A DNA stretch of 61,924 bases, taken from Planctomycetota bacterium. GTDB lineage: Bacteria; Planctomycetota; Phycisphaerae; UBA1845. This document shows, piece after piece, positions 27,991 to 36,388 of the stretch. The notes beneath the pieces were generated by a model that was given only the letters and a program-made list of their open reading frames with translations, did no database searches and had not been told where the DNA came from. Position numbers and translations under genes: made by a program. Within the stretch, counting starts at the first letter, position 1. Each line of letters starts with the position of its first letter. The stretch lies in NCBI GenBank assembly GCA_024280855.1, contig JAJRPG010000105.1, positions 1-61,924 of the forward strand. Reading direction: 5' to 3'.

Positions 27991-28040
27991 TAATTACTTG
28001 CTCGCCGTTGACGATTCAAAAAGGTGTTCCATCATAGACA

Positions 28041-28781
28041 TCACATCACCGCCCCCGCTGTTATGGGCAGATTGCATCCCGTTATCTCATGCCCATCTTG
28101 AGAGGTAAACCAAATAATTGCCTTAGCTACTACCACCGGGTCAATCCACGCCTCGCCAGGAAGCGATTCACGCATCTGATCCAGCATCAGAGACGGCAAA
28201 TCTTTCAGCAGACCAGTATTCATTGCCCCCGGCGATATCGTGTTCGCCGTAATTCCGCGTCCCACATATTCCGCAGCCAGGCTTTTCATATATCCCGCCA
28301 GCGCATACTTCGCCGCAGTATAAGCCGCGAAACCCCGTGGCGGAGTCCCCATCACAACCGACGACAGCACCGCAATGATTTGTCCGCGCCCGTGTTTTGA
28401 CATGCGCTTGAGCAAAGGCTGCGTTAATTGCACGATGGTTTTTAGGGAGCCATCCATCTGCCTCTGATATTCATCCCACTTCACCCGCTGAATAGGCTGA
28501 ATATCCATAGCACTAGCCGCGAGGTGGACAATGGCATCCGGACAAAATTCAGCGCCAAGCGTATCTAGTAATTTTGTTACTTGCGAAGCGTCAGCTAGGT
28601 CACAGGCGTGAACCACAAGGCCATCTTTTTCACCAAGCCATGCGTCCTGCAACTCTTTAACTCGGCTATCTTCTCTACGACAAATCCCCACAACCTGCCA
28701 GCCAGCTTCGCCCGCGAGCTTGGTCAATGCTTGACCCACCCCACCAGCGACACCAGATATTAACATCGTTGATTTATTCAT
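28041..28781 (-). CDS. Short-chain dehydrogenase/reductase, FabG-like
   Basis: About 246 residues. GVAGGVGQALT is the NAD(P)-binding turn, VHLAASA the family block, AVLSSVV the catalytic Ser region and YTAAKYALAG the Tyr-x3-Lys pair; ISPGAMNT follows. The set is complete, so an active oxidoreductase is expected. Next to MaoC, FkbH and ACP genes it most likely acts on a carrier-bound or CoA-bound acyl group (3-keto/3-hydroxy interconversion), but a sugar substrate is not excluded. ATG at 28781 (or 28784) overlaps the end of the MaoC gene by 8 to 11 bases, so translation is coupled. Confidence 0.85.
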   Translation of the reverse strand: MNKSTMLISGVAGGVGQALTKLAGEAGWQVVGICRREDSRVKELQDAWLGEKDGLVVHACDLADASQVTKLLDTLGAEFCPDAIVHLAASAMDIQPIQRVKWDEYQRQMDGSLKTIVQLTQPLLKRMSKHGRGQIIAVLSSVVMGTPPRGFAAYTAAKYALAGYMKSLAAEYVGRGITANTISPGAMNTGLLKDLPSLMLDQMRESLPGEAWIDPVVVAKAIIWFTSQDGHEITGCNLPITAGAVM

Positions 28782-29202
28782 CATCGCTCTCAACACGAAC
28801 CGTAGCCGACCCTCTTGCACGCACTTCTTCGCCGCAAGTGACAGACATTTTCATCATCACCACGCCCTGCGACGGATGAATACTTTTCACACTACCACTC
28901 ACAACGACCGTATCTCCAGGATATGTCGGCGCTACAAAATCCATTTTCAAGCTCAGCAGAAAACTCCGTCGCCCAGGTAGATGCACGCCAATCAACTGCG
29001 AAACCAAGGCCGCTAACAACGCGCCATGCACTACCCGGTCACGATGCCCTTGCGACTTTGCAAAATCAGCATCCACATGCAAAGGATTTGCATCCCCCGA
29101 CAATCGGGCAAACGCGTCAACATCCGCGGCTTCAACGCACCGCTCGAAACTAGCCGAGCTGCCAACCGTCAACGTATCTAATGTCCATTCACCAATCGCC
29201 AT
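28774..29202 (-). CDS. MaoC-like (R)-specific enoyl hydratase/hot-dog protein
   Basis: 142 residues with the MaoC hot-dog pattern FARLSGDANPLHVD, FAKSQGHRDRVVHG and GALLAALVSQLIG; the Asp and His of the hydratase motif are present. MaoC-like enzymes hydrate or dehydrate acyl chains bound to CoA or ACP, giving (R)-3-hydroxyacyl groups. A GAGG sequence lies about 9 bases upstream of the ATG. Pairing with the SDR gene that overlaps its 3' end suggests a two-step conversion of the acyl group used by the neighbouring carrier and MBOAT. The acyl chain itself is unknown. Confidence 0.86.
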   Translation of the reverse strand: MAIGEWTLDTLTVGSSASFERCVEAADVDAFARLSGDANPLHVDADFAKSQGHRDRVVHGALLAALVSQLIGVHLPGRRSFLLSLKMDFVAPTYPGDTVVVSGSVKSIHPSQGVVMMKMSVTCGEEVRARGSATVRVESDDE

Positions 29203-29276
29203 CAGTGCAAGCCTCGCGGTACAACTTTTGCAAGATGATTTTAACTTTTCGCATTACAACCATCAACTTTGAACCA

Positions 29277-30431
29277 TTACTTAGATGAAAACACGTCCTC
29301 ATCTTCCAAAAACGCTATCACCTTAGTCGTCACACGCTGCGCCCCCGCCAACGTCGCATGACCCACATCATAATACTCACTCGCCTCAAGCATATTCCGC
29401 AGGTCAAGATATGGTGTATCGCCGATCGCCTGCTGAATTATATCCTGATAACGCTCGTATCTTCCGGGATAATAACCCGCACGATTCATCGGATGCTCAG
29501 GCAGGTTTACGACATACAACTCGATGCCCAATCGATCAACAACAGCTAACAACCGAGCCAACCGACCTCTAATCATTTCCGCAGCATCATCAGGCTGCCA
29601 TTGATGCACTTCATACCAAAACGAAGACGTCGCGTTCATCCACTCCGCCATCGCCTCTTGCCGCATAGGCCGAAGATTATGATATTTATAAGGCATCGTA
29701 TAAATGCGAAGCTTTCGATCCACACGATCTAACATGCCTTGAGGCTTATATTGATAACTCATCCACGCAGTCGAAAAATTTTCTTTATCAGCTTCCTCGT
29801 TATGATTATTTCTTGAAACAGGAGACCACCGCAGCGCCTGACCAATCAAGCCAGCCTTAAAACGTTTCTGCTGTTTCATCAAGAACCGACCGCGCGAAGC
29901 CATACTCTGAGCCAATGACTTCGACTCAAGTGTAGGGCCGTCCTCACCATCAACCACTGTAAACTCAGCACTATACCGATTTATCGCAGCTACCAACGGC
30001 GAACTGTTTTCTGGGATGTTCGCCACAAATCGAGCCGTAAGTCCCAGCACCATCACTTTCGGCATCGCCTCTTGGCCAAACGCTCGCTCGACATATTCCA
30101 GCGTTAGCAAAAAGTCATCCATCGTGCCCAGACTCAGCGCTCCTTGATAAGCCTGCAACTTCGGAAAACGCTCATCAAAATCCTCGGCTAACAAATCCTC
30201 CCGCGCTTCACTAGGCCCGACCAACCACAAACGCTCTTTCTCGCCGGGCGTAAAAATACTCGGTAGCATATATCGCAACACGTCCTCATCACGCCAGGGA
30301 TAAACCTCTAGCTGACGCTCAACATTCCCAGCGATAGCCATCAAGCCGACGTTGATACCAAGGTACAATACCAATACCACGCCCACAGCTATCGAAACTT
30401 GGTTAAGTTTTTTAGAATCCCGTATAAACAA
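29277..30431 (-). CDS. DltD/AlgX-like SGNH acyltransferase candidate
   Basis: 384 residues: one membrane helix at about 12-33, then a periplasmic domain. LWLVGPSEARED places a candidate nucleophile Ser at 74 in a GxSxxR context, and YYDVGHATLAG near the C-terminus gives Asp355 and His358, the D-x2-H of SGNH acyltransferases such as DltD and AlgX/AlgJ. The start appears to be TTG at 30431, inside the coding region of the microprotein; a later start would remove the anchor. It directly follows the MBOAT and microprotein genes, as DltD follows DltB. It probably receives the acyl group and transfers it to the polymer. Confidence 0.8.
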   Translation of the reverse strand: MFIRDSKKLNQVSIAVGVVLVLYLGINVGLMAIAGNVERQLEVYPWRDEDVLRYMLPSIFTPGEKERLWLVGPSEAREDLLAEDFDERFPKLQAYQGALSLGTMDDFLLTLEYVERAFGQEAMPKVMVLGLTARFVANIPENSSPLVAAINRYSAEFTVVDGEDGPTLESKSLAQSMASRGRFLMKQQKRFKAGLIGQALRWSPVSRNNHNEEADKENFSTAWMSYQYKPQGMLDRVDRKLRIYTMPYKYHNLRPMRQEAMAEWMNATSSFWYEVHQWQPDDAAEMIRGRLARLLAVVDRLGIELYVVNLPEHPMNRAGYYPGRYERYQDIIQQAIGDTPYLDLRNMLEASEYYDVGHATLAGAQRVTTKVIAFLEDEDVFSSK

Positions 30432-30516
30432 AATCTAATTCCGTAGCCGCGAATAAAATCAACACCAATAGCAGCGCCGTTGCGGCTACCAATCGCCATA
30501 TCATAGACTTATTCAT
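30412..30516 (-). CDS. 34-residue single-helix microprotein with a DltX-like C-terminal Tyr motif
   Basis: The ATG at 30516 overlaps the MBOAT stop as ATGA, and the TAA at 30412 lies inside the next gene, so it is coupled on both sides. Residues 1-8 carry Lys3 and Arg8, residues 9-24 form one hydrophobic helix, and the last ten residues are outside by the positive-inside rule. The chain ends in F-V-Y-T-G-F (29-34), an F-x-Y-x2-F hexapeptide. In the Dlt pathway the MBOAT DltB acylates the Tyr of such a C-terminal hexapeptide on the microprotein DltX, which passes the group to Ser of DltD. Position, topology and motif all match. The function is inferred by analogy. Confidence 0.82.
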   Translation of the reverse strand: MNKSMIWRLVAATALLLVLILFAATELDFVYTGF

Positions 30517-31727
30517 AGGCCCAACAATCTCGCAAACACGCGCATCGCCAAACCAGCGTCTAATCGAAAAAACACCAATGACAATGCGACTGCAGTCAAT
30601 GTCGCAACAACGCTCAGCAGATGTACCATGCGCCTCTGCCGCCACTTCCGCAGCCAAGGCTTCCCAAATCGTTTCGCCGCTAAAGATTCCCACGTCCTAA
30701 ATACCACAAACAATAGCCCATGCACCAATCCGAACAGTAGAAAACTAATCGTCGTACCGTGCCATAAACCTGACACTACCATCGTAAGTAGCAGCGCCGC
30801 ATTCATAGCTAGCAGCGGCCGCGCACCAAAAAATGAGGATGTCAACGCCTTCTTATAAACCGGCGTAAACACATAATTCGTCAGCCATTGCGTGAGCGAG
30901 CGATGAAACCGGAACCAAAAGTCTGAGATATTTCGGGCTAGGAACGGCTTATCAAAATTCTCTGGCGGACGAATCCCCATCAAACTCCCCAGCCCAATCA
31001 CCACATCACAGTATCCTGCGAAATTAAAATACAGAAAAAAGTAAAACGCATACACTCGCCCCATAAGCGTCAGCCGGGAGACCGTCAAAAGATCAGCCGA
31101 ATCTAAAAGCGCATACGCCCCAAGTCGATCAGCAATCACATACGCCTTAACTAATCCAACCAACACGCGCAATACCGCATCAATATGCGCCGTCATTGTC
31201 GGCGCAATCGCTTGCTCACGTCCCGACCATTGAACCGCGTAATCCTGATACCGCTGAATCGGCCCCATCATGAATGTCGTAAAGTTCAGCGAATAATTAC
31301 TATATGTAAGAAAATCGATCGGACCAAGCGTACCGCTGCTTGCCTCAATCATCACATGAACAATTTTGAAAAACAAAAAGCTCAGGCCAACGGTCGCAAA
31401 TTGGTTATGCGAAATCGCGTTCGCAGGAAGCACCCAGCCAAGAAAATCGTAGTTGCGCAAATAGACAAAAAATAATATATAAACCGTTAACCCGACGGGA
31501 AGCGACAGCCGCGAGCCTCGCAAAATCCACTGCACCAAGACGTAGCCAAAAATAATAAACAGCACGGTAGACACCGCACCTTCAGGAGACAGCAACATGC
31601 CACCGACAAACAACACATTCGCAGCTAAGAAAACTAACTGACGAGCAGCGCCACCCAGCACAGCCAGGCACAGCGCCGACGCAATCGCCAGGCCAAGAAA
31701 CGACGGTGACATAAGCGAAAAGGGCAT
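30513..31727 (-). CDS. MBOAT-family O-acyltransferase (AlgI/DltB-like)
   Basis: 404 residues with about ten membrane helices. Landmarks are NFDKPFLARNISDFWFRFHRSL and SGLWHGTTISFLLFGLVHG; His323 in LWHG is the catalytic His of MBOAT enzymes. AlgI and DltB move an acyl group from a cytoplasmic donor across the membrane. Some MBOATs carry a C-terminal Tyr hexapeptide themselves; this one ends in VFARLLGL without it, which fits a separate shuttle peptide encoded just downstream. It begins 3 bases after the esterase stop and overlaps the microprotein start by 4 bases. Confidence 0.92.
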   Translation of the reverse strand: MPFSLMSPSFLGLAIASALCLAVLGGAARQLVFLAANVLFVGGMLLSPEGAVSTVLFIIFGYVLVQWILRGSRLSLPVGLTVYILFFVYLRNYDFLGWVLPANAISHNQFATVGLSFLFFKIVHVMIEASSGTLGPIDFLTYSNYSLNFTTFMMGPIQRYQDYAVQWSGREQAIAPTMTAHIDAVLRVLVGLVKAYVIADRLGAYALLDSADLLTVSRLTLMGRVYAFYFFLYFNFAGYCDVVIGLGSLMGIRPPENFDKPFLARNISDFWFRFHRSLTQWLTNYVFTPVYKKALTSSFFGARPLLAMNAALLLTMVVSGLWHGTTISFLLFGLVHGLLFVVFRTWESLAAKRFGKPWLRKWRQRRMVHLLSVVATLTAVALSLVFFRLDAGLAMRVFARLLGL

Positions 31728-31730
31728 AAA

Positions 31731-32918
31731 CTAAGGCTTTATCGGTAACATCTTTTTCAGAAACGTAATAGCAGGCGCGTTATCAAACTCATGCCCCATC
31801 GATTCAGTGATGTAGTATTTCAATGCGCCCGCTGAGCCAGCTACGTCGTAAATTTTCTTAACCGCTTCGTAAGTGGGCATCGAACCGTCATTAAACGCAG
31901 CCGAATGTTGCACCACGTCCGTATCCAACCGCCCCCACTGAACCAACATACCTCGAGGCGCAATAAGCCCCATGCAATCACTGAAAGATAGCCACTGCCC
32001 CAATTGAGGAATCGCTTCATAAGCGTCATGCCGACTATGCAAAAAATTATGCGCGTAATCAGTCACACAACCGCTAGCTACAACTACATCAACCCGATCA
32101 TCCAACGCGGCTAGATATATAGCTGTCTTACCACCAGAACTAAAACCTACAACGCCAACTTGATCCGCAGCCACTTCATCCCGCGATTCGAGATAACTAA
32201 CACCATTCATAAGATCGCCGACTACACCACCCATAGCCGTGCGACCGCTGTTGAGCAAGTGAGCGACATAAGAATCAAGCACAACAAGATCGCCGTCATG
32301 GGTCATGCGCCCCAAATATCCAAACCCACGAACTTCCATCGTCAAAACAACATAACCCGCCTCCGCAATGCGCAATGCGTTGGCATGTTGATAATCCTCA
32401 ACAATACCGCCAGTAGCTACAATGCCACGGCTATGACCCGGCACAACAACAACCGCCGGTCGCGTGGCATTCACATTCGGCAAAAACAAAAACGCCGGAA
32501 CCTCCGCACCGTCAAGCCGAGCAAAAACCAATGTCTCGCGCATAATCGTACCAATTTTTTCGCTGGCGACCACACGCACGCTAAGCAAATCCGACATGGG
32601 CGAAGGATGAATCAACGTTCGCAGCTTTTCTTTGCCTGCTTGCTGCCAGATTGTTAATTCAGCTTGATTCGTAATGTTTTCCGGAAATCCCAACTCCGGC
32701 GTCAACATCGGCGCTTGATATTCCGTTGCTATAGAAAGCTCCGGAATCGGATCGCTGATGTCAGCCACTTGTTTCCAAAAACTTCCAGGCAAACGATAAT
32801 GTACCATCCCCCACACAAGCATTGAAACAGCACCTATAAAGGCAGCGCTTAACAAAATAATAGCGACAAGAAGCCGCCTGGAATTCTGAGAAGTAGGGTT
32901 AGCTGGTTCAGTCGTCAT
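31731..32918 (-). CDS. Membrane-anchored alpha/beta hydrolase, esterase-like
   Basis: 395 residues. A single N-terminal helix (about 15-38) suggests periplasmic exposure. The hydrolase core has VVVVPGHSRG (oxyanion region), VGVVGFSSGGKT with nucleophile Ser260, and a late ESMGHEFDN with His376. It resembles acetyl-xylan-esterase/dienelactone-hydrolase-type enzymes. The stop is 3 bases before the MBOAT start, so they are co-transcribed. A natural reading is an esterase that removes or edits the acyl group installed by the cassette. An unrelated ester substrate is possible. Confidence 0.82.
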   Translation of the reverse strand: MTTEPANPTSQNSRRLLVAIILLSAAFIGAVSMLVWGMVHYRLPGSFWKQVADISDPIPELSIATEYQAPMLTPELGFPENITNQAELTIWQQAGKEKLRTLIHPSPMSDLLSVRVVASEKIGTIMRETLVFARLDGAEVPAFLFLPNVNATRPAVVVVPGHSRGIVATGGIVEDYQHANALRIAEAGYVVLTMEVRGFGYLGRMTHDGDLVVLDSYVAHLLNSGRTAMGGVVGDLMNGVSYLESRDEVAADQVGVVGFSSGGKTAIYLAALDDRVDVVVASGCVTDYAHNFLHSRHDAYEAIPQLGQWLSFSDCMGLIAPRGMLVQWGRLDTDVVQHSAAFNDGSMPTYEAVKKIYDVAGSAGALKYYITESMGHEFDNAPAITFLKKMLPIKP

Positions 32919-32956
32919 AAAAGAAAAAGGGAATGCGAAGTCGGCAACAATTTATA

Positions 32957-33568
32957 TTAAACAACGAAAGGAATGAATCTAGTAGTTTCGGTGCAATACG
33001 CTGCATAGCCTTCAAGTTCGTCCATCAACATCGTCTCTTCCTGAACAGCCTTGCGCATTACAATCGGCATCAAAAGAAAAACGCCCAGTACCAACCAACT
33101 ATTCAGCGCCAGCTCAAGCCCGCACAACAGCATCAAATCGCCGGTATAAATGGGGTGTCGAATAAAACGATACAGCCCGCGCGACACCACACGTTGCTTC
33201 TCAATCACTTGTGCCGTTTCGATGTCAGACCAATTATCGCCTAACTGCGTGCGACCCAGGATAGCCACCGTCAATCCAAACATATACAGCACCGTACCGA
33301 CAACAACCAATACGGATGAGTCATCTGCAATTATTAAAAAAGCTAGCCACGACTGATCTGCTATCCAAGATTCTGGAATCATCGTTTGAGCCAAGATACT
33401 TAACAAAATCGTCAACTTGCACGCCTTCACAAGCTTTGTCTTCAGCGGCAATGGACCTGAGTCATTCACATGCTTTCCGCCCTGTCGTCGCTTGAGAAAA
33501 ATCCACACGAGCTTATGCCCGACCAGCCCAGCTAAAAGAAACACGCGATGTATCATGATGAGGTTCAT
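32957..33568 (-). CDS. ICMT-like/phospholipid-methyltransferase-type membrane protein
   Basis: 203 residues with about four to five membrane helices and the ICMT/PEMT family signature VSRGLYRFIRHPIYTGDLML near residues 130-150. It is followed by a GLELAL helix and an acidic EETMLMDELEGY helix, as in bacterial isoprenylcysteine-methyltransferase-like proteins. Such proteins methylate small or lipid substrates using SAM; no prenylated protein is expected here. The gene lies between the polyprenyl-linked GT2 and the esterase. Methylation of a lipid carrier or of a carboxyl/hydroxyl on the glycan is conceivable. The true substrate cannot be read. Confidence 0.78.
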   Translation of the reverse strand: MNLIMIHRVFLLAGLVGHKLVWIFLKRRQGGKHVNDSGPLPLKTKLVKACKLTILLSILAQTMIPESWIADQSWLAFLIIADDSSVLVVVGTVLYMFGLTVAILGRTQLGDNWSDIETAQVIEKQRVVSRGLYRFIRHPIYTGDLMLLCGLELALNSWLVLGVFLLMPIVMRKAVQEETMLMDELEGYAAYCTETTRFIPFVV

Positions 33569-33574
33569 AATGTG

Positions 33575-34534
33575 TTAAGATTTATTTTCCACAGCGTCAG
33601 ACTCAACCGTCGCTCCAGGATGATATTCAAACGCATCCTTCGTATCCACCCCGGCTATGTTGTTGGCATTAAGCCTGCCTAATCGCGTCGCTAGCGCATC
33701 GCCAAGCATACCAATTAACAGCACCAACAGCGCACTCAACAATCCCAGGATTGCAGTAATTGAGATATTCTTATCCCCCGTCACCCACAAATCGACGCAC
33801 GTTTTGACAATACCATATGAAAAACAGACACCCACAATCGGTAAAAACACACGCAAAGGCCGAAACAAAATAGCCATGCGCAGTATCAACACTAGAAAAT
33901 TACCAGCATCCATCGCGACAATTTTTGATTTCCCCGTGCGCTGCAAATAATCAATCGGGATATACTCCAACGTATACCGATCACAAAGCATCGCCAGCGT
34001 AATCGTTGTCGTCCAACTGAACTGGTCCGGCAGAATAGAAAAATACTGCATCACGATATTACGACGAAACACACGCAAGCCGCTGTTAAGATCAGGAATA
34101 CTAAAGGCCGTCACATAGTTAGCCACCATATTCAAACACCATTTCGCAGGCCTACGAATTAGCGGTATATGAACATTATCACCAGTCCTTGCGCCAATCA
34201 CCATATCCGCCCGGTCCAGTGCCTTCAGCATGGCAGGCAAATACTTCGCCGGATACGTTCCATCCGCATCGGTAATAGCTACGATATCATGCTTCGCTGC
34301 GGCAATGCCCGTCTTCAGAGAAGCGCCATATCCCCGATTGCGACGATGGCGAATCACGCGAACACCAGCCGCGTGGGCATTGTCTCCGGTATCATCGGCT
34401 GAACCATCATCCACGACAATGATTTCAGCCTCAATGCCCTGCTTCTCCAGTGTCGCCTTGAGTTCTTCAAGAACAGGCGCGACCGCTGGCCCTTCGTTGT
34501 ACGCTGGTATCACTATACTAATTGGTAACGACAT
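33575..34534 (-). CDS. Family 2 glycosyltransferase, DPM1/GtrB-like, with two C-terminal helices
   Basis: 319 residues. ISIVIPAYNEGPAVAPVLEEL, IIVVDDGSADDT, VAITDADGTYP (metal site) and the later LNSGLRVFRRN are typical of polyprenyl-phosphate glycosyltransferases. These are followed by two membrane helices near 225-245 and 258-282. Such enzymes load one sugar on polyprenyl phosphate at the cytoplasmic face, making the donor for GT-C transferases in the periplasm. Several GT-C genes are upstream in the same run, which fits. The stop is 6 bases before the ICMT-like gene. Confidence 0.88.
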   Translation of the reverse strand: MSLPISIVIPAYNEGPAVAPVLEELKATLEKQGIEAEIIVVDDGSADDTGDNAHAAGVRVIRHRRNRGYGASLKTGIAAAKHDIVAITDADGTYPAKYLPAMLKALDRADMVIGARTGDNVHIPLIRRPAKWCLNMVANYVTAFSIPDLNSGLRVFRRNIVMQYFSILPDQFSWTTTITLAMLCDRYTLEYIPIDYLQRTGKSKIVAMDAGNFLVLILRMAILFRPLRVFLPIVGVCFSYGIVKTCVDLWVTGDKNISITAILGLLSALLVLLIGMLGDALATRLGRLNANNIAGVDTKDAFEYHPGATVESDAVENKS

Positions 34535-34616
34535 AATTTTTTCATAAAAAGACGGCTAATCCATTGACCGCTAAGTTTACATTTATTCAGAAACACTAAA
34601 TCCAGAAGCTAATCGC

Positions 34617-36380
34617 TTACTGCCCCTGAGTTACTTTCATCGACCCGGCAAGCCTGCGACGACACACATTTATTTCCCCACCGCCTAACGTGCCGTAAAA
34701 GGTCTTTTCTATCTCAAATTCGTCCTTAATCACATCCCAAATTTCTGGGACGAAAGCCTTCAGTTGCGGATCCAGCGTATAAACCAACCGCAATCTATCG
34801 TGCTTACTCATCAATAACCGAAGCTCCTCAACCGTCCTAGGCCAAGACCACTCCGGGGCAAAATATATACGATACGCTTTACCCGCCAGCCCCACAGCCA
34901 CCACTTCCTCATCCGCGACCCGAGTCTGCTCTACATAATCCTTCGCGCCGATATAATCCTGTTTAGGCAATGCGTAACATCGCGGAATCGTGTACGCCGA
35001 ACCCGCAATCACCATCATGGCTGCGACAGTTGCTAAACGCAAACTCCAAACCTCACGATTCGACGACCGCACACAAACGCGCACCAAACCATCAACCACA
35101 ATAAAGCCGCCGCGAATTGCTACGAGCAGCAAAAACCCCATGCAAAAGAAGAAGAATCTAGGCCAAAGGTTATGCTGGAGCGCAATCATTGAACCGCCAC
35201 CAAGCAGCGCAGGCAACACCATAAGCAGTCCCGCCCGCCAATCACGTCGCGTCATACTCAGCCAGCCAACCAACATCACCAGCACGCACACCATCAGACC
35301 AACACCCATAACACCAGTATCCGCCAATCTGCGAACGGTTTCCTTCACCACCCACATCAGATTCGTCCACTCCGAATCGCGCGACTCTTCGTGCAACGCG
35401 CTACGAAAAAATTCTGGAAGCGAAACCGCATACAATTGCAATGTGGCCGTCGCAGCAAGCACATACGTCACAATTCCCTTAATTGCAAAGCCCGAATCTA
35501 TTTCGTTGGAAGATCTCGTCTCGCGGTTAAATATACCACCCAGAACCATGATGGCATAAACGAAAACCTGCGCAGCAATTACAAAAGCCATCGTCATATG
35601 CACCCATAATCCCAGGCTCATACTCACGCCATACCACACCCACCATCGCCGACCGCCTCGCTCTAAAGCCTCAAGAAATAGCCAAGTGGACAGCATCGAG
35701 AAAAATAGCAAGCCGGAATAACCACGAGCGTTTTGAGAAAACCAGATATGATGATACGAAAATGTCATCAGCCCCGTCGCCAGTAACGACTCGCGCGTCC
35801 CCACAACCTTTCGCCCTAGCAAAAACATCGCAGCAATACCAGCCACACCAAACATCACCGCCGGAACCCTCGCCGCAGCTGCACTTTCACCGAACACCGT
35901 AAAGGACAAACTACCCATCACGGAAAATAACATGTGCTGATTCTGCGAAGAAAATGTCGCCACAACCTCGGATAGCGGCAAACGCAACAATTCCACTACG
36001 GTCATAACTTCATCAAACCACAGACATGTGTCTAAACGATAAAGTCGAAGCGCGGTCCCAATGATAAGTAAGCCCAACAAGGCCAGCATCACACTACGAC
36101 CACATGATGGATCCACGTTATTAGTTTTTGATTTTGCTTCGAACGCTAAACCTACATCAGCTTCACGACCAATCCAACCCAATGCAAGTAACGCCACCCC
36201 ATGAAAAACTAACAGCGCACGAAAAAGCGCAGGCCCCCAGGCTAGTTGACCTTCAGAAGTCCCCAATAAAAACTGTTCGATCGAAGAACTAGAAAATAGC
36301 CCCCCTCCAACAGCCAACAATACTCCAACTACTATTAAAGCAGGTTGAGATCGCCTAGTTGATGTATTAGCTATAGACAT
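34617..36380 (-). CDS. GT-C glycosyltransferase, ArnT/PMT (GT39/GT83)-like
   Basis: 587 residues with about eleven membrane helices and a C-terminal soluble tail. The first extracytoplasmic loop has DTCLWFDEVMTVVE, where the acidic pair after Trp-Phe matches the catalytic site of PMT-like enzymes, followed later by FSYHHIWFSQNARGY. These proteins use polyprenyl-phosphate sugars to glycosylate proteins, lipids or polysaccharides in the periplasm. Its donor may come from the downstream DPM1-like enzyme. It follows a sulfatase-family gene by 8 bases. Confidence 0.86.
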   Translation of the reverse strand: MSIANTSTRRSQPALIVVGVLLAVGGGLFSSSSIEQFLLGTSEGQLAWGPALFRALLVFHGVALLALGWIGREADVGLAFEAKSKTNNVDPSCGRSVMLALLGLLIIGTALRLYRLDTCLWFDEVMTVVELLRLPLSEVVATFSSQNQHMLFSVMGSLSFTVFGESAAAARVPAVMFGVAGIAAMFLLGRKVVGTRESLLATGLMTFSYHHIWFSQNARGYSGLLFFSMLSTWLFLEALERGGRRWWVWYGVSMSLGLWVHMTMAFVIAAQVFVYAIMVLGGIFNRETRSSNEIDSGFAIKGIVTYVLAATATLQLYAVSLPEFFRSALHEESRDSEWTNLMWVVKETVRRLADTGVMGVGLMVCVLVMLVGWLSMTRRDWRAGLLMVLPALLGGGSMIALQHNLWPRFFFFCMGFLLLVAIRGGFIVVDGLVRVCVRSSNREVWSLRLATVAAMMVIAGSAYTIPRCYALPKQDYIGAKDYVEQTRVADEEVVAVGLAGKAYRIYFAPEWSWPRTVEELRLLMSKHDRLRLVYTLDPQLKAFVPEIWDVIKDEFEIEKTFYGTLGGGEINVCRRRLAGSMKVTQGQ

Positions 36381-36388
36381 GCGACCGC

